NCBI GenBank assembly: GCA_043804925.1
Contig: JAZDIP010000014.1
Location: forward strand, 1-64,000
DNA from: ChocPot-Mid sp043804925
GTDB taxonomy: Bacteria; Bacteroidota; Ignavibacteria; Kapaibacteriales; UBA2268
Direction: 5' to 3'
DNA: 64,000 nucleotides
The stretch's first letter is position 1, and each line of letters starts with the position of its first letter. Under the pieces are notes generated by a model. The model saw only the letters and a program-made list of their open reading frames with translations, had not been told where the DNA came from and made no database searches. This document shows, one piece after another, positions 17,078 to 25,990 of the stretch. Both the position numbers and the translations under genes were made by a program.

Positions 17078-18345
17078 ATCCCCTTTTTCCCAATATCATT
17101 TCGATAATAAGAATTATCAAAATGAATTCTTCTGGTAGAGTTATAGGCATTTTCAATTGCTTCTTTCAAGGAATTTCCTTTAGCTGTTACTCCAAGAACC
17201 CTGCCACCGGATGCTTTTAATTGTCCATTATCGAGTTTTGTACCGGCATGGAAAACCACTGAACCATTTTTTTCGGCATCTTCAATACCCTTAATCAGTT
17301 GTCCCTTAGGGTAGGATTCAGGATATCCTTCGGAAGCCATAATAATACAACAAGTATGACTTTCACAAACATTTTCAATAACCGTGCTTTCAAGATGTCC
17401 TTTGGCAGCCGAGTATAAAAGCTTTGCAAAATCACCTTTGAAATTCATAAGAACTGCCTGTGTTTCAGGGTCACCGAAGCGGACATTGAATTCGACTACT
17501 TTTGGTTCTCCATTCTTAATCATCAACCCTTCATACAAACAACCAATAAAAGGAGTGCCTTCATTAATCATTCCATTGATAGTTGGAATGATTATTTGTG
17601 ATTTCACTTTTTCTAAGACATCTTCAGTAACAATAGGAGCCGGAGAATAAGCACCCATACCGCCGGTGTTAGGACCTTTATCACCATCGAATATTCGTTT
17701 ATGGTCTTGGGAAGAAGCAAGAGTCACAAAATCTTTTCCGTCTGTTACAGCTAAAATTGATGCTTCCTCACCTTCCATGAACTCTTCAACAACGACTGTT
17801 GTACCTGCGTCACCGAATTTCCCTGAAAACATATCGTTAATTGTGTTAATGGCTTCGTCTTTGTCTTGTGCAATAATAACTCCTTTTCCGGCTGCTAAAC
17901 CGTCTGCTTTTATAACTACAGGGTATTTATCCAATCCGGAAAGATAATTTTTGCAATCAATTTTATTTTCAATTGTAAATTTTTTAAAATCGGCAGTTGG
18001 AATATTATATTTCATCATAAATTCCTTAGCAAATCCTTTCGAGGATTCGAGCATTGCAGCTTGTTTGGAAGGACCGAATACATTTATTCCATTGGTTTTT
18101 AAAATATCCGCAATACCTTTGGCTAAGGGTTGTTCGGGACCTACAACTACCAAATCAATACTCTTATTTAGGCAAAAATCAGTTACTTCATTATAATCGT
18201 CAACATTAATTTGCGGATTTTCGGCTAACTGAAAGATTCCCGGATTGCCCGCAGAACAATATAATTTTTCTATTGATTTTGAATTATACAAGGCATAAGC
18301 CAAAGCATGTTCCCTGCCGCCACTGCCAATTAACAAAATATTCAT
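17071..18345 (-). CDS. purD: Phosphoribosylamine--glycine ligase (GAR synthetase)
   Basis: Second step of purine synthesis. 424 residues from the ATG at 18345, where MNILLIGSGGREHALAYAL, the invariant family N-terminus, begins; longer frames upstream (to 18519) are not supported. ATP-grasp motifs follow: PVVIKADGLAAGKGVIIA, VVVEEFMEGEEAS, DHKRIFDGDKGPNTGGMGAYSP, VEFNVRFGDPETQAVL. The C-terminal subdomain ends near SGGRVLGVTAKG. It is divergent from recA, with 186 bases between the two starts. A strong terminator overlaps its stop. Confidence 0.97.
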   Translation of the reverse strand: MNILLIGSGGREHALAYALYNSKSIEKLYCSAGNPGIFQLAENPQINVDDYNEVTDFCLNKSIDLVVVGPEQPLAKGIADILKTNGINVFGPSKQAAMLESSKGFAKEFMMKYNIPTADFKKFTIENKIDCKNYLSGLDKYPVVIKADGLAAGKGVIIAQDKDEAINTINDMFSGKFGDAGTTVVVEEFMEGEEASILAVTDGKDFVTLASSQDHKRIFDGDKGPNTGGMGAYSPAPIVTEDVLEKVKSQIIIPTINGMINEGTPFIGCLYEGLMIKNGEPKVVEFNVRFGDPETQAVLMNFKGDFAKLLYSAAKGHLESTVIENVCESHTCCIIMASEGYPESYPKGQLIKGIEDAEKNGSVVFHAGTKLDNGQLKASGGRVLGVTAKGNSLKEAIENAYNSTRRIHFDNSYYRNDIGKKGIT

Positions 18346-18531
18346 AATTTTTTTGCCGTAATGTGAATAAAATACTGTTGCAAAAATATTCAAAGAGCAG
18401 GTATTATCAAAAATATGAGCAATAAAATTGTTTTTGTGGAGAAAATTAATAAAATTACATTTTTTTAATTGTGAGTATTTATATAATTTATAAAATTGAA
18501 ATCGGAATATTATCAACAATTGAAAAATTAT

Positions 18532-19584
18532 ATGAAATCAACTGATAAAAAAGCACAGCAAGAGACTAAATTCAGTCCTGAGAAGCTGAAGGCGGTTCAA
18601 TTTGCGATTGACCAAATTGAAAAACAACATGGCAAAGGAGCCATCATGCGGCTAAGCGATACTCATGTGGTAAATTGCGAATCCATCTCAACAGGAAGTT
18701 ATTCCTTAGATGCTGCGATAGGTATAGGTGGTGTTCCAAAAGGGCGTATTACCGAGATATACGGTCCTGAATCATCAGGAAAGACTACTATTTGTTTACA
18801 TGTTATTGCCGAGGCACAAAAAAAGGGAGGCATTGCCGCATTTGTTGATACGGAACATGCAATGGATATTAATTATGCTCAACGATTGGGAGTAGATTTA
18901 AATAATCTTTTATTATCTCAACCCGAATTTGGCGAACAGGCACTCGAAATAGTAGAGACTTTAGTAAGAAGCGGGGCTATTGACGTTGTTATTATTGACT
19001 CCGTAGCGGCATTGACTCCAAGGGTTGAAATCGAAGGGGAGATGGGTGATGCTCAAATGGGTTCACAAGCTAGATTGATGTCCCAGGCAATGAGAAAACT
19101 AAATGCTGCAATAGGTAAGTCCGGTGCTGCCGTAATTTTTACGAACCAGTTGAGAAGCAAAATAGGTGTTGTTTACGGTAATCCCGAAACGACTACAGGA
19201 GGCAATGCTTTGAAATTCTATGCATCCTTAAGGTTGGATATACGTAGAAAAGAAGTGATTAAAACCGGAGAAGAAATAACGGGTAACAGAGTTAAGGTTA
19301 AAGTTGTAAAGAATAAAGTAGCCCCTCCTTTTAAACAGGTTGAATTCGATATAAATTATAACGAAGGAATTTCGAAGATAGGCGAACTTATTGACATGGG
19401 GACTGAATACGGTCTTATTGTTAAAAGTGGAGCTTGGTACACATTTAAAGGTGAAAGAATTCAGGGTAGAGAAGGTTTGAAAAAACTACTTACTGAGAAT
19501 CAGGATATTTATAATGATTTGGAACAGGAAGTCAAAAAAGTTATTTATATCCCTACAAGTACCGAGCAAGAAGATAAAGATTGA
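18532..19584 (+). CDS. recA: Recombinase A
   Basis: 350 residues from the ATG at 18532; a TTG at 18496 would add 12 unlikely residues. RecA motifs are complete: Walker A GPESSGKTT, VDTEHAMD, LLLSQPEFGEQALEI, Walker B VVIIDSVAALTP, the L1/L2 loops around GSQARLMSQAMRKL and IFTNQLRSKIGVVYGNPETTTGGNALKFYASLR. It is the central strand-exchange and SOS co-protease. recX, its inhibitor, lies about 1.1 kb downstream on the same strand, separated by an antiporter gene. No LexA-type box could be identified with confidence upstream. Confidence 0.98.
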   Translation: MKSTDKKAQQETKFSPEKLKAVQFAIDQIEKQHGKGAIMRLSDTHVVNCESISTGSYSLDAAIGIGGVPKGRITEIYGPESSGKTTICLHVIAEAQKKGGIAAFVDTEHAMDINYAQRLGVDLNNLLLSQPEFGEQALEIVETLVRSGAIDVVIIDSVAALTPRVEIEGEMGDAQMGSQARLMSQAMRKLNAAIGKSGAAVIFTNQLRSKIGVVYGNPETTTGGNALKFYASLRLDIRRKEVIKTGEEITGNRVKVKVVKNKVAPPFKQVEFDINYNEGISKIGELIDMGTEYGLIVKSGAWYTFKGERIQGREGLKKLLTENQDIYNDLEQEVKKVIYIPTSTEQEDKD

Positions 19585-19622
19585 TTTCTAAATGTTTTAT
19601 GTAACAGTAAAATTAGGTTAAA

Positions 19623-20651
19623 TTGTCTGATATACTGACATATATTCTATTTGTTGTGGGTTTTACCCTTTTGATGAAGGGTGCAGATATTTTAGTTGAT
19701 GGTGCTTCCTCATTAGCTAAAAGGATGCATGTTTCAAATTTAATTGTTGGATTGACAATTGTTGCTTTCGGAACTTCCACTCCGGAGTTTTTCGTAAATA
19801 TTTTTGCGAGTATCGATGGTAACGCCGGCATAGGTATTGGAAATATTTTCGGCAGTAATATAGCAAATGTATTGTTGGTTCTTGGTGTTGCATCAATAAT
19901 ATATCCTTTACCCGTCCAAAGAAACACAGTACTGTCTGAAATACCTTTTTCCCTAACGGCTGTTATCCTTGTCGGTTTTGTAGCCAATACTGTCATATTT
20001 TTTGATACTTCATCCTATACAAAGAGTATTTACCAATCCTTGTACATAAGCAGGTTGGACGGGATATTTTTATTACTCTTCTTTTTCCTGTTTTTAGGGT
20101 ATATTTTCAAAATTACCAACGAACAATCCTATCAAGAGAAAATTGATGATATAATGGGGAAAAAGCATGAAGAATCCGAACCGGAAATGAAAATTTTCTC
20201 ATTGACAAAATCTACAATTTATATTATAGTTGGCATAACAGCACTTTTTGTAGGAGGACAATGGGTCGTTGATGGTGCAGTTTTAATATCAAAAAGTTTC
20301 GGTTTAAGTGATAGTTTTATAGGATTGACTATAATTGCAGTCGGGACTTCTCTGCCTGAACTTGTTACTTCGGCAACGGCTGCCTATAAGAAAAATACGG
20401 ACATAGCCGTTGGTAACGTCGTTGGTTCAAATATTTTCAATTTATTGTGGATACTCGGTATCAGTGCCATAATTAAACCAATGCCATTTGATGTAATTAG
20501 CAATATCGATATTATGGTTGTCATTTTGTCCAGTGCCATGCTACTTTTTGCAATGACACTTGGGAAAAAATATGTGTTGGAAAGATGGAATGGAATTATT
20601 TTCCTTGTCGTTTATATAGCATATATAGTATTTTTAATTGATAGAGGGTGA
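19623..20651 (+). CDS. CaCA-family Na+(K+)/Ca2+ antiporter (YrbG-like)
   Basis: 342 residues with about ten transmembrane helices in two homologous halves. Each half carries an alpha-repeat with the family signature: GLTIVAFGTSTPEFFVNIFAS plus GNIFGSNIANVLLVLG in the first, and GLTIIAVGTSLPELVTSATAA plus GNVVGSNIFNLLWILG in the second; the Glu residues are the cation ligands. A cytoplasmic loop around MGKKHEESEPEMK joins them. The start is TTG at 19623 with TTAGG before it. Its stop overlaps the possible GTG start of recX by 4 bases, indicating co-transcription. Confidence 0.9.
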   Translation: MSDILTYILFVVGFTLLMKGADILVDGASSLAKRMHVSNLIVGLTIVAFGTSTPEFFVNIFASIDGNAGIGIGNIFGSNIANVLLVLGVASIIYPLPVQRNTVLSEIPFSLTAVILVGFVANTVIFFDTSSYTKSIYQSLYISRLDGIFLLLFFFLFLGYIFKITNEQSYQEKIDDIMGKKHEESEPEMKIFSLTKSTIYIIVGITALFVGGQWVVDGAVLISKSFGLSDSFIGLTIIAVGTSLPELVTSATAAYKKNTDIAVGNVVGSNIFNLLWILGISAIIKPMPFDVISNIDIMVVILSSAMLLFAMTLGKKYVLERWNGIIFLVVYIAYIVFLIDRG

Positions 20652-21295
20652 TTTTTTCAAACATGAATTCCGGCAAAAGAAAAATAACATCGCTTACAAT
20701 TACACAGAATAACAAAAAATGCAAAATCTTTGTTGATAATGAGTACTGGGACACCATATCATTAGACCTTATTATGAAGCACAAGCTCACAAAAGATATG
20801 AATTTTGACGAGAAAATGGAAAAACTGTTAAAACTCGAACAAAGGACAATAGATTTGAAGCAGACGGCATATAATTTTGCTGCTTACAAGCCCAGAACGA
20901 AAAAGCAGGTTAAAGAAAGACTTCAACTGAAAGGTTTTAATCTTGCCGAAATTGAAATAGCCGTAAATTTTCTTGATGATTTTCAATTGCTCGATGATGA
21001 GAAATATGCATTTACTTTTGCTAAGGAATATGTTAACAGGAAATCCTGCGGAAAACCAAAACTCATAGCTGAACTTTTTAAAAAAGGTATTTCCCGTGAA
21101 CTGGCTGAAAAAGCTGCTGAAGAATGTCTCCAACAAAATGATGGATATGAGTTAGCCCGGAAAGCCGCACAAAGAAAAATTAAAACTTTAGTCAATAGAC
21201 CGGCTGAGAAACAAAAACAATTACTGATTTCATTCTTACAAAGACAGGGCTTTGAATGGGATATAATTAAGGTTGTTGTGGAGGAGATGTTGTAA
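20648..21295 (+). CDS. recX: Regulatory protein RecX
   Basis: Inhibits or modulates RecA filaments. 215 residues from GTG at 20648, which forms a GTGA overlap with the antiporter stop; an ATG at 20663 (MNSGKRKITS) is an equal alternative. The middle and C-terminal parts show RecX three-helix repeats: AAYKPRTKKQVKERLQLKGF, FAKEYVNRKSCGKPKLIAELFKKGISRELAEKAAEE, LLISFLQRQGFEWDIIKVVVEE. The N-terminal 50 residues are family-variable. Location downstream of recA on the same strand supports the call. Confidence 0.88.
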   Translation: MIFSNMNSGKRKITSLTITQNNKKCKIFVDNEYWDTISLDLIMKHKLTKDMNFDEKMEKLLKLEQRTIDLKQTAYNFAAYKPRTKKQVKERLQLKGFNLAEIEIAVNFLDDFQLLDDEKYAFTFAKEYVNRKSCGKPKLIAELFKKGISRELAEKAAEECLQQNDGYELARKAAQRKIKTLVNRPAEKQKQLLISFLQRQGFEWDIIKVVVEEML

Positions 21296-21346
21296 TTTCT
21301 TACTAAACTGTTCTATCATGTATATACCTGACAGTGTGGTGTATAA

Positions 21347-21365
21347 GATAGTTGTAACAACTGAC
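21347..21365. repeat. GTCAGTTGT-type palindrome (degenerate)
   Basis: GATAGTTGT and ACAACTGAC around one A: a near-palindrome between the convergent recX and uvrC genes, related to copies at 11403-11421 and 49180-49198. A further partial copy (CAACAATTGACTT) follows at about 21379. Confidence 0.5.
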
Positions 21366-21389
21366 TTGAGGGTGATGGCAACAATTGAC

Positions 21390-23351
21390 TTAATGGGCTG
21401 TTGAATTAGTAAAATGTTTATTCAAAGCATTAGCAGATTTTTCACCGACTAATTCGACTAATTTTTCATAATCAGCATTCCGGATATTTTCTACTGAGCC
21501 AAGCTCAATTAATAGTTTATGTGCTCTCTTTTCACCGATACCGGGAATTTCCGTGAGTTCAGTTTGTAATGTTCTTTTGTCACGTAATTGCCTGTGATAT
21601 GTGATTGCGAAGCGGTGTGCTTCATCCCTGACTTGTTGAATTAATTTTAAACTGCTGGATGTTTTCGGGAGCATGACAGGTTCGGATTGTCCGGGGAAGA
21701 AAACTTCTTCCAATCTTTTTGCCAATCCAATGATTGTGATTTTATCAGTCAATTGCAATTCTTTTAAAACATCAACTGCACCTGACAGTTGTCCTTTGCC
21801 TCCGTCAATGATGATTAAATCGGGTAATACTGCATTTTCCTCAATTATTCTTTTGTAGCGTCTGCCGACAACTTCACGCATAGCGGCAAAGTCATCATTT
21901 TTTTCAACGGTATTGATTTTAAATTTTCTGTAATCCTGTTTGCTTGGCTTTCCGTCAACAAAGACGACACATGAAGAAACGAGTTCTGCTCCCTGAATAT
22001 GCGAATTATCGAAACACTCGATTCTCATTGGCAGTTTTTCAAGACGCAAATCTCTTTGCAATGATTGAATTGTTCTTGGTATGCTCTGTTCTCTTTTTAG
22101 CAAGGCAAGATTGTAATCCCTTAGCATGAACTCAGCATTTGCAGAAGCAAGATTCACAAGTTTCTTTTTCTCTCCGATTTTTGGAACAAGAATTTCTATA
22201 GTATGTTCACTCTTTTTTTTGAGCCAGTCGGTTAAAAATTCAATCTGTTCTGGCATAATTGGAAGAAATATTTCCTTTGGAATAAAATCGGTTTCGAGAT
22301 ACCATTTTTCCATTGTTGTCTGAATCAAATCTTCGTTTGATACATCCATTGCATTTGGAATAATGAAATGCCTCTTTCCAATCAGTTTTCCGTCCCTGAC
22401 CTTGAAAACGAGTGTGCAGGCAGAGTTTTCAATTCGTGCTAAACCAAAGACATCCCGGTCAATCAAATCAGTTGTTACAACTTTTTGATGTTCGAGGTAA
22501 TCACGTAAAATCATAAACCTGCTTTTTACAATAGCCGCTTCTTCAAATTTCATTTCTTCAGATAGATTTTGCATTTGCTCTGTAAGGATTTTTTCGATTT
22601 CTTTTGTTTTGCCATTCAGTATTCTGATAGAATGTTCGACATTTTCGTTATACTTTTCCTTGCTGATTAATCCTTCGCAGGGTCCTTCGCATTTTTTGAT
22701 ATGATAGTCAAGGCAGATTTTATATTTCTTAATTGCCACATTCTCATCAGTCAGATTGTAATCGCAACTGCGAAGCATAAAGATGGAACGGATAACCCGC
22801 AATACCCTTTTCAGATGACGCACATCAGTGAAGGGACCGAAATATTTGGAACCATCGCGAATAATTTTCCGAGTCGGAAACAAACGTGGGTAGTCTTCCT
22901 TTGTTACTCTGACATAAGGAAAGGATTTGTCATCGCGAAGAAGAATGTTATATTTCGGTTTGTGTTTTTTAACAAGAGTATCTTCAAGGATTAATGCTTC
23001 GGCTTCGGAATCAACGACAATAACTTCAAAATCGGCAATCTTGCTGACAAGTGCTTTTGTTTTTGCATCAACAGGTCTGCCATGCTGAAAGTAAGAACGG
23101 ACACGGTTCCTCAGGTTTTTTGCCTTACCGATATAAATTATTTTCCCGTTTTTGTCTTTATGGAGATAGACGCCGGGACCGGTTGGTAAGGAACTTAATT
23201 TGTCACTAAGCTCTGAGTTGAGAGTTTGGAGTTTGGAGTTGGGAGTTTGAAGTTGAGATTCTTCCACACCTCCCCTTGCCCCTCCTTGATAGGAGGGGAA
23301 ACCATATTCCCCCTCTATTAAGAGGGGGTTAGGGGGTGTGTTTTTATCCAT
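21390..23351 (-). CDS. uvrC: Excinuclease ABC subunit C with repeat-encoded N-terminal extension
   Basis: 653 residues from the ATG at 23351. Nucleotide excision repair dual-incision nuclease. After the extension, LPTGPGVYLHKDKNGKIIYIGKAKNLRNRVRSYF is the GIY-YIG 3' incision domain; LSEEMKFEEAAIVKSRF is the UVR domain that contacts UvrB; ECFDNSHIQGAE and LIIIDGGKGQL belong to the RNase H-like 5' incision domain; the C-terminus has helix-hairpin-helix motifs (EIPGIGEKRAHKLLIELGS). The first roughly 50 residues come from intergenic repeats (23216-23340). No ATG, GTG or TTG is in frame closer to the family's normal start, so the extension seems to be translated. Confidence 0.94.
   Translation of the reverse strand: MDKNTPPNPLLIEGEYGFPSYQGGARGGVEESQLQTPNSKLQTLNSELSDKLSSLPTGPGVYLHKDKNGKIIYIGKAKNLRNRVRSYFQHGRPVDAKTKALVSKIADFEVIVVDSEAEALILEDTLVKKHKPKYNILLRDDKSFPYVRVTKEDYPRLFPTRKIIRDGSKYFGPFTDVRHLKRVLRVIRSIFMLRSCDYNLTDENVAIKKYKICLDYHIKKCEGPCEGLISKEKYNENVEHSIRILNGKTKEIEKILTEQMQNLSEEMKFEEAAIVKSRFMILRDYLEHQKVVTTDLIDRDVFGLARIENSACTLVFKVRDGKLIGKRHFIIPNAMDVSNEDLIQTTMEKWYLETDFIPKEIFLPIMPEQIEFLTDWLKKKSEHTIEILVPKIGEKKKLVNLASANAEFMLRDYNLALLKREQSIPRTIQSLQRDLRLEKLPMRIECFDNSHIQGAELVSSCVVFVDGKPSKQDYRKFKINTVEKNDDFAAMREVVGRRYKRIIEENAVLPDLIIIDGGKGQLSGAVDVLKELQLTDKITIIGLAKRLEEVFFPGQSEPVMLPKTSSSLKLIQQVRDEAHRFAITYHRQLRDKRTLQTELTEIPGIGEKRAHKLLIELGSVENIRNADYEKLVELVGEKSANALNKHFTNSTAH
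23216..23260. repeat. Degenerate AACTC-type tandem tract inside the 5' part of uvrC
   Basis: On the uvrC strand, units such as CAACTT, CAAACTCC, AACTCC and AACTCTC alternate with a period of about 7-8 bases. They encode SQLQTPNSKLQTLNSEL. The same kind of tract lies at 28704 and 29148 around the four-helix-bundle gene. Confidence 0.65.
23265..23340. repeat. 76-bp MITE-like element with terminal inverted repeats, translated in uvrC
   Basis: Ends are CACACC... and ...GGTGTG as imperfect terminal inverted repeats. Inside are two hairpins, CCCCTCC/GGAGGGG and CCCCCTCT/AGAGGGGG. On the minus strand it supplies UvrC residues from about TPPNPLLIEG to QGGARGGVEE. No transposase lies near it. Confidence 0.65.
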
Positions 23352-23396
23352 TTTCAATTTCCATTATCCATTAAATAAGTCCGACATCATTTTGAA

Positions 23397-24680
23397 CTAA
23401 TAGTTACTTATTTTCAAAATATATATTTTACCATTCACATTTACCTGAACGAAATATATTCCGGATGACAAATAATTCAAATCTATTTCGATTTCGTTGT
23501 TCATCTGTAGGGACACATTGCAATGTGCCCCTACAGCGACACCCAAAATGTTATATATATTTATCACAGGCATATCAAATATTTCTTCATCAAAGAACAT
23601 TTTTAATTTACTGTTAAAAAAAGTATGTTTGATTTTTTCTTCTTTTACTTCTTTAACTCCTATATACCTTTTCCATGTAGGATTTAATACACGAAGTTGA
23701 TAAGCATCTGAAGATAATATATAACCATCTTGAGATACTTCTAAATTAACTCTTGAATCATAATTATATTCATGAATTATTTTGCCTTTATCTAAGTCAT
23801 AAACAAATAGTCTATTCCTGGAATAATCTTCTTCATATTCATTGGAAATGAAAATATATTTTGAGTCATTGGTAATAGCAAATTTTATAAAATATCCAAA
23901 TTCAGGTAAATCAAATTGTGGTGTTTTTATTATTTTTTGTGTTTCTTTATCCCAAATATATAAATATTTTGATGTTCTACCAGCAGCAGCTATGGTCCTA
24001 TTATCGGTAATATATAAATAATTTATATACATATCGTCTAAAAAGGTTTCTAATGTACCTAAATTTTCATAGGTATTTAAGTCAATTAGGTCAACATAGC
24101 TTCTCCAATTATTTGCCCAATAGTGAAAAGCAAAAAACTTCCCATCAGGCGAAACATCTAAAAGTCCTGATGCGTTATATCCATGAAATTCTTTTATTAT
24201 CATACCGGTTTCAATATCAAGTATTACTATTTCAGGATCATCACCTATAACTACTATTAGTTTTTTACTATCAGGTGTATATTTTATTGTTTTGGGTGGT
24301 TTCTTAGTTTTTAAAGAATCAATAATACTAGTGATGATTTTTAGTGTATCACCAGTCTGAGTACTCCAAATAACTATATTTAATCCTTCAAATACAATTA
24401 TTGAATCACTGGTTGTTGAAATATCAAAATCAAATATTCTTTGATTTTGGTATGAATAAGTGCTAGAAATCTCACCTGTCATGGCATCAGCTTTAAATAA
24501 GTTTGTTAAGTCGCTATTTTTAACAAAATAAACAGACTGCCCGTCTGGACTAAATTTAGCTATCCTAACACTATAATCATTACTCCAAAGAACATCTGGA
24601 AGTTCTTCTTGGGCTTGTAGGTACACATTGCAATGTGTCCCTACAAGGATTGCGAATAATATTAATATTTTTGTTTTCAT
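23397..24680 (-). CDS. Secreted WD40/PD40-like propeller with T9SS sorting domain
   Basis: 427 residues. Signal peptide MKTKILILFAIL is followed by VGTHCNVYLQ (encoded by a 28-bp palindrome) and a probable AQ cleavage region. The body has propeller-like repeats: VRIAKFSPDGQSVYFVKNS, TIKYTPDSKKLIVVIGDD, GLLDVSPDGKFFAFHYW, FIKFAITNDSKYIFISNE. The C-terminus VINIYNILGVA ... IDLNYLSSGIYFVQVNVNGKIYILKISNY is a T9SS sorting domain interrupted by VGAHCNVSLQ, encoded by a second 28-bp palindrome. The ligand is unknown. It lies downstream of the polysaccharide export pair on the same strand, 100 bases away. Confidence 0.8.
   Translation of the reverse strand: MKTKILILFAILVGTHCNVYLQAQEELPDVLWSNDYSVRIAKFSPDGQSVYFVKNSDLTNLFKADAMTGEISSTYSYQNQRIFDFDISTTSDSIIVFEGLNIVIWSTQTGDTLKIITSIIDSLKTKKPPKTIKYTPDSKKLIVVIGDDPEIVILDIETGMIIKEFHGYNASGLLDVSPDGKFFAFHYWANNWRSYVDLIDLNTYENLGTLETFLDDMYINYLYITDNRTIAAAGRTSKYLYIWDKETQKIIKTPQFDLPEFGYFIKFAITNDSKYIFISNEYEEDYSRNRLFVYDLDKGKIIHEYNYDSRVNLEVSQDGYILSSDAYQLRVLNPTWKRYIGVKEVKEEKIKHTFFNSKLKMFFDEEIFDMPVINIYNILGVAVGAHCNVSLQMNNEIEIDLNYLSSGIYFVQVNVNGKIYILKISNY
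23517..23544. repeat. 28-bp GTAGGG...CCCTAC palindrome in a T9SS sorting domain
   Basis: Starts GTAGGGACACATTG and ends CAATGTGCCCCTAC; the arms pair almost perfectly and pairing continues two bases outward. On the coding (minus) strand it is read GTA GGG GCA CAT..., giving VGAHCNVSL. It has the same length as copies at 24617 and 62767. Confidence 0.85.
24617..24644. repeat. 28-bp GTAGGG...CCCTAC palindrome in a signal-peptide region
   Basis: Starts GTAGGTACACATTG and ends CAATGTGTCCCTAC. On the minus strand it is read GTA GGG ACA CAT..., giving VGTHCNVYL between the hydrophobic core and the cleavage region of the secreted protein. Confidence 0.85.
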
Positions 24681-24780
24681 AGTATTGTTATTTAAACAAA
24701 ATTAAGAATTTATAGATAAATCCATATGTATTATTAGTTACTGCTTCCAACTCCTAAATTCCAACACAAAACTAATAAAC

Positions 24781-25959
24781 TCAATTTTGACTTTTTCTGC
24801 CTCTGTAAAAAGCTCTTAGAATTACGAAAGCCAAAGCAAAAAAAGTGGATAAAAACAATGCTAATACAAGCATAATAAGTTTGCTTGGTGATGCTTTTTT
24901 GTATGGTGGAAAAGCTTCGTCGAGAACCTGAACCGTTGGCAAATCACTTTCCTCTTCGATAGCTTCCTGATATTTTTGGGTTTCAAGATACATAATAAGC
25001 TGAGTTAATATTTTTTGGTCCCTGATTAATGTAGTGTAATGCCTGACAAGATTAGGAACATCACTCAAGGGAATTGAAAACTTATCGGTTGGAACCAGAC
25101 CCCCATCCTGAGTTTTTGCATATTGCTTTCTCAAATCGTCAACCTGTCTTTGATAAGATTTTACGATTGGTGCTGTAAGCTCGTATTGTTGCTGGATAAT
25201 TCCCAATTCTACCTCGGCTTTAGATAATAGTGTTCCGACACCGACAATATTTTCAAGGATTGCTTTTGTCTGGTCGTCAATGGCAACTAACTTGTTTGCC
25301 TTTTGGAATTTTTCCAGTTCTGCATCTACCGAATCCAGTCTTGCTTTGTTATCTTGCAATACTTTTGAGATAAAGTTCTTTTTCTTTTTTGCTTTCAAAT
25401 TACTTTTTTCTCTGTTTACTTTGTCTAATCCTTCAACAGCGGCATTGGAAATATCAGCCGAAAGTTGAGCCGCAAAGGTTTTATCTTTTGAACTCGGGAA
25501 ATATGGTGTCGAAATTTTTGCCGATACAAACATCAAACCACTTCGGTTGGATTCGGATTCTATCAAACTGCTAACCATATCGTAAAGAATATCTTCATTT
25601 TTTTCTTTGAAGGTTTCAATTTTCCTAAGCTCACATTTTTCGACAATATATTTTGCAACAGACCTGCTTTTCAACATTTCGATATATAATTCGATTTTGA
25701 TTCCTTTGGATATTCCACCAAGCGAAATTCCACCGGAAATACTTTGCAGGAAACCGGAAAGGTTGCTCGAACTGCCATCTTCTTCAGGAGGTAATACAGT
25801 AGCCGTTGCTAAATACTGATGAGGTACTATGAAAGAATAAATACCTGTTAGTATTACCGAAATCCCGATAAAAAGAATTAAAAATCTCTTGTGCATTTTG
25901 CACAAAGTCAATATACTGCTTAATGTTAAAGTTTCTTTTTCCAAAATATTATCTTCCAT
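24781..25959 (-). CDS. Wzz-type polysaccharide chain-length/export protein
   Basis: 392 residues. TM helix 1 (FLILFIGISVILTGIYSFIV, about 27-46) is followed by PHQYLATATVLPPEED, the Wzz-domain start. A long periplasmic coiled-coil region (about 180-290) follows, and then a Pro-rich PTVQVLDEAFPPYKKASPSK motif and TM helix 2 (LIMLVLALFLSTFFALAFVIL). This is a polysaccharide co-polymerase layout, without a tyrosine-kinase domain. It lies 31 bases downstream of the outer-membrane export gene on the same strand, so the two form an export unit for capsule or exopolysaccharide. Glycosyltransferases are not in the window. Confidence 0.86.
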   Translation of the reverse strand: MEDNILEKETLTLSSILTLCKMHKRFLILFIGISVILTGIYSFIVPHQYLATATVLPPEEDGSSSNLSGFLQSISGGISLGGISKGIKIELYIEMLKSRSVAKYIVEKCELRKIETFKEKNEDILYDMVSSLIESESNRSGLMFVSAKISTPYFPSSKDKTFAAQLSADISNAAVEGLDKVNREKSNLKAKKKKNFISKVLQDNKARLDSVDAELEKFQKANKLVAIDDQTKAILENIVGVGTLLSKAEVELGIIQQQYELTAPIVKSYQRQVDDLRKQYAKTQDGGLVPTDKFSIPLSDVPNLVRHYTTLIRDQKILTQLIMYLETQKYQEAIEEESDLPTVQVLDEAFPPYKKASPSKLIMLVLALFLSTFFALAFVILRAFYRGRKSQN

Positions 25960-25990
25960 TAAAATTAAATAGACTTAGAATTACACAATA

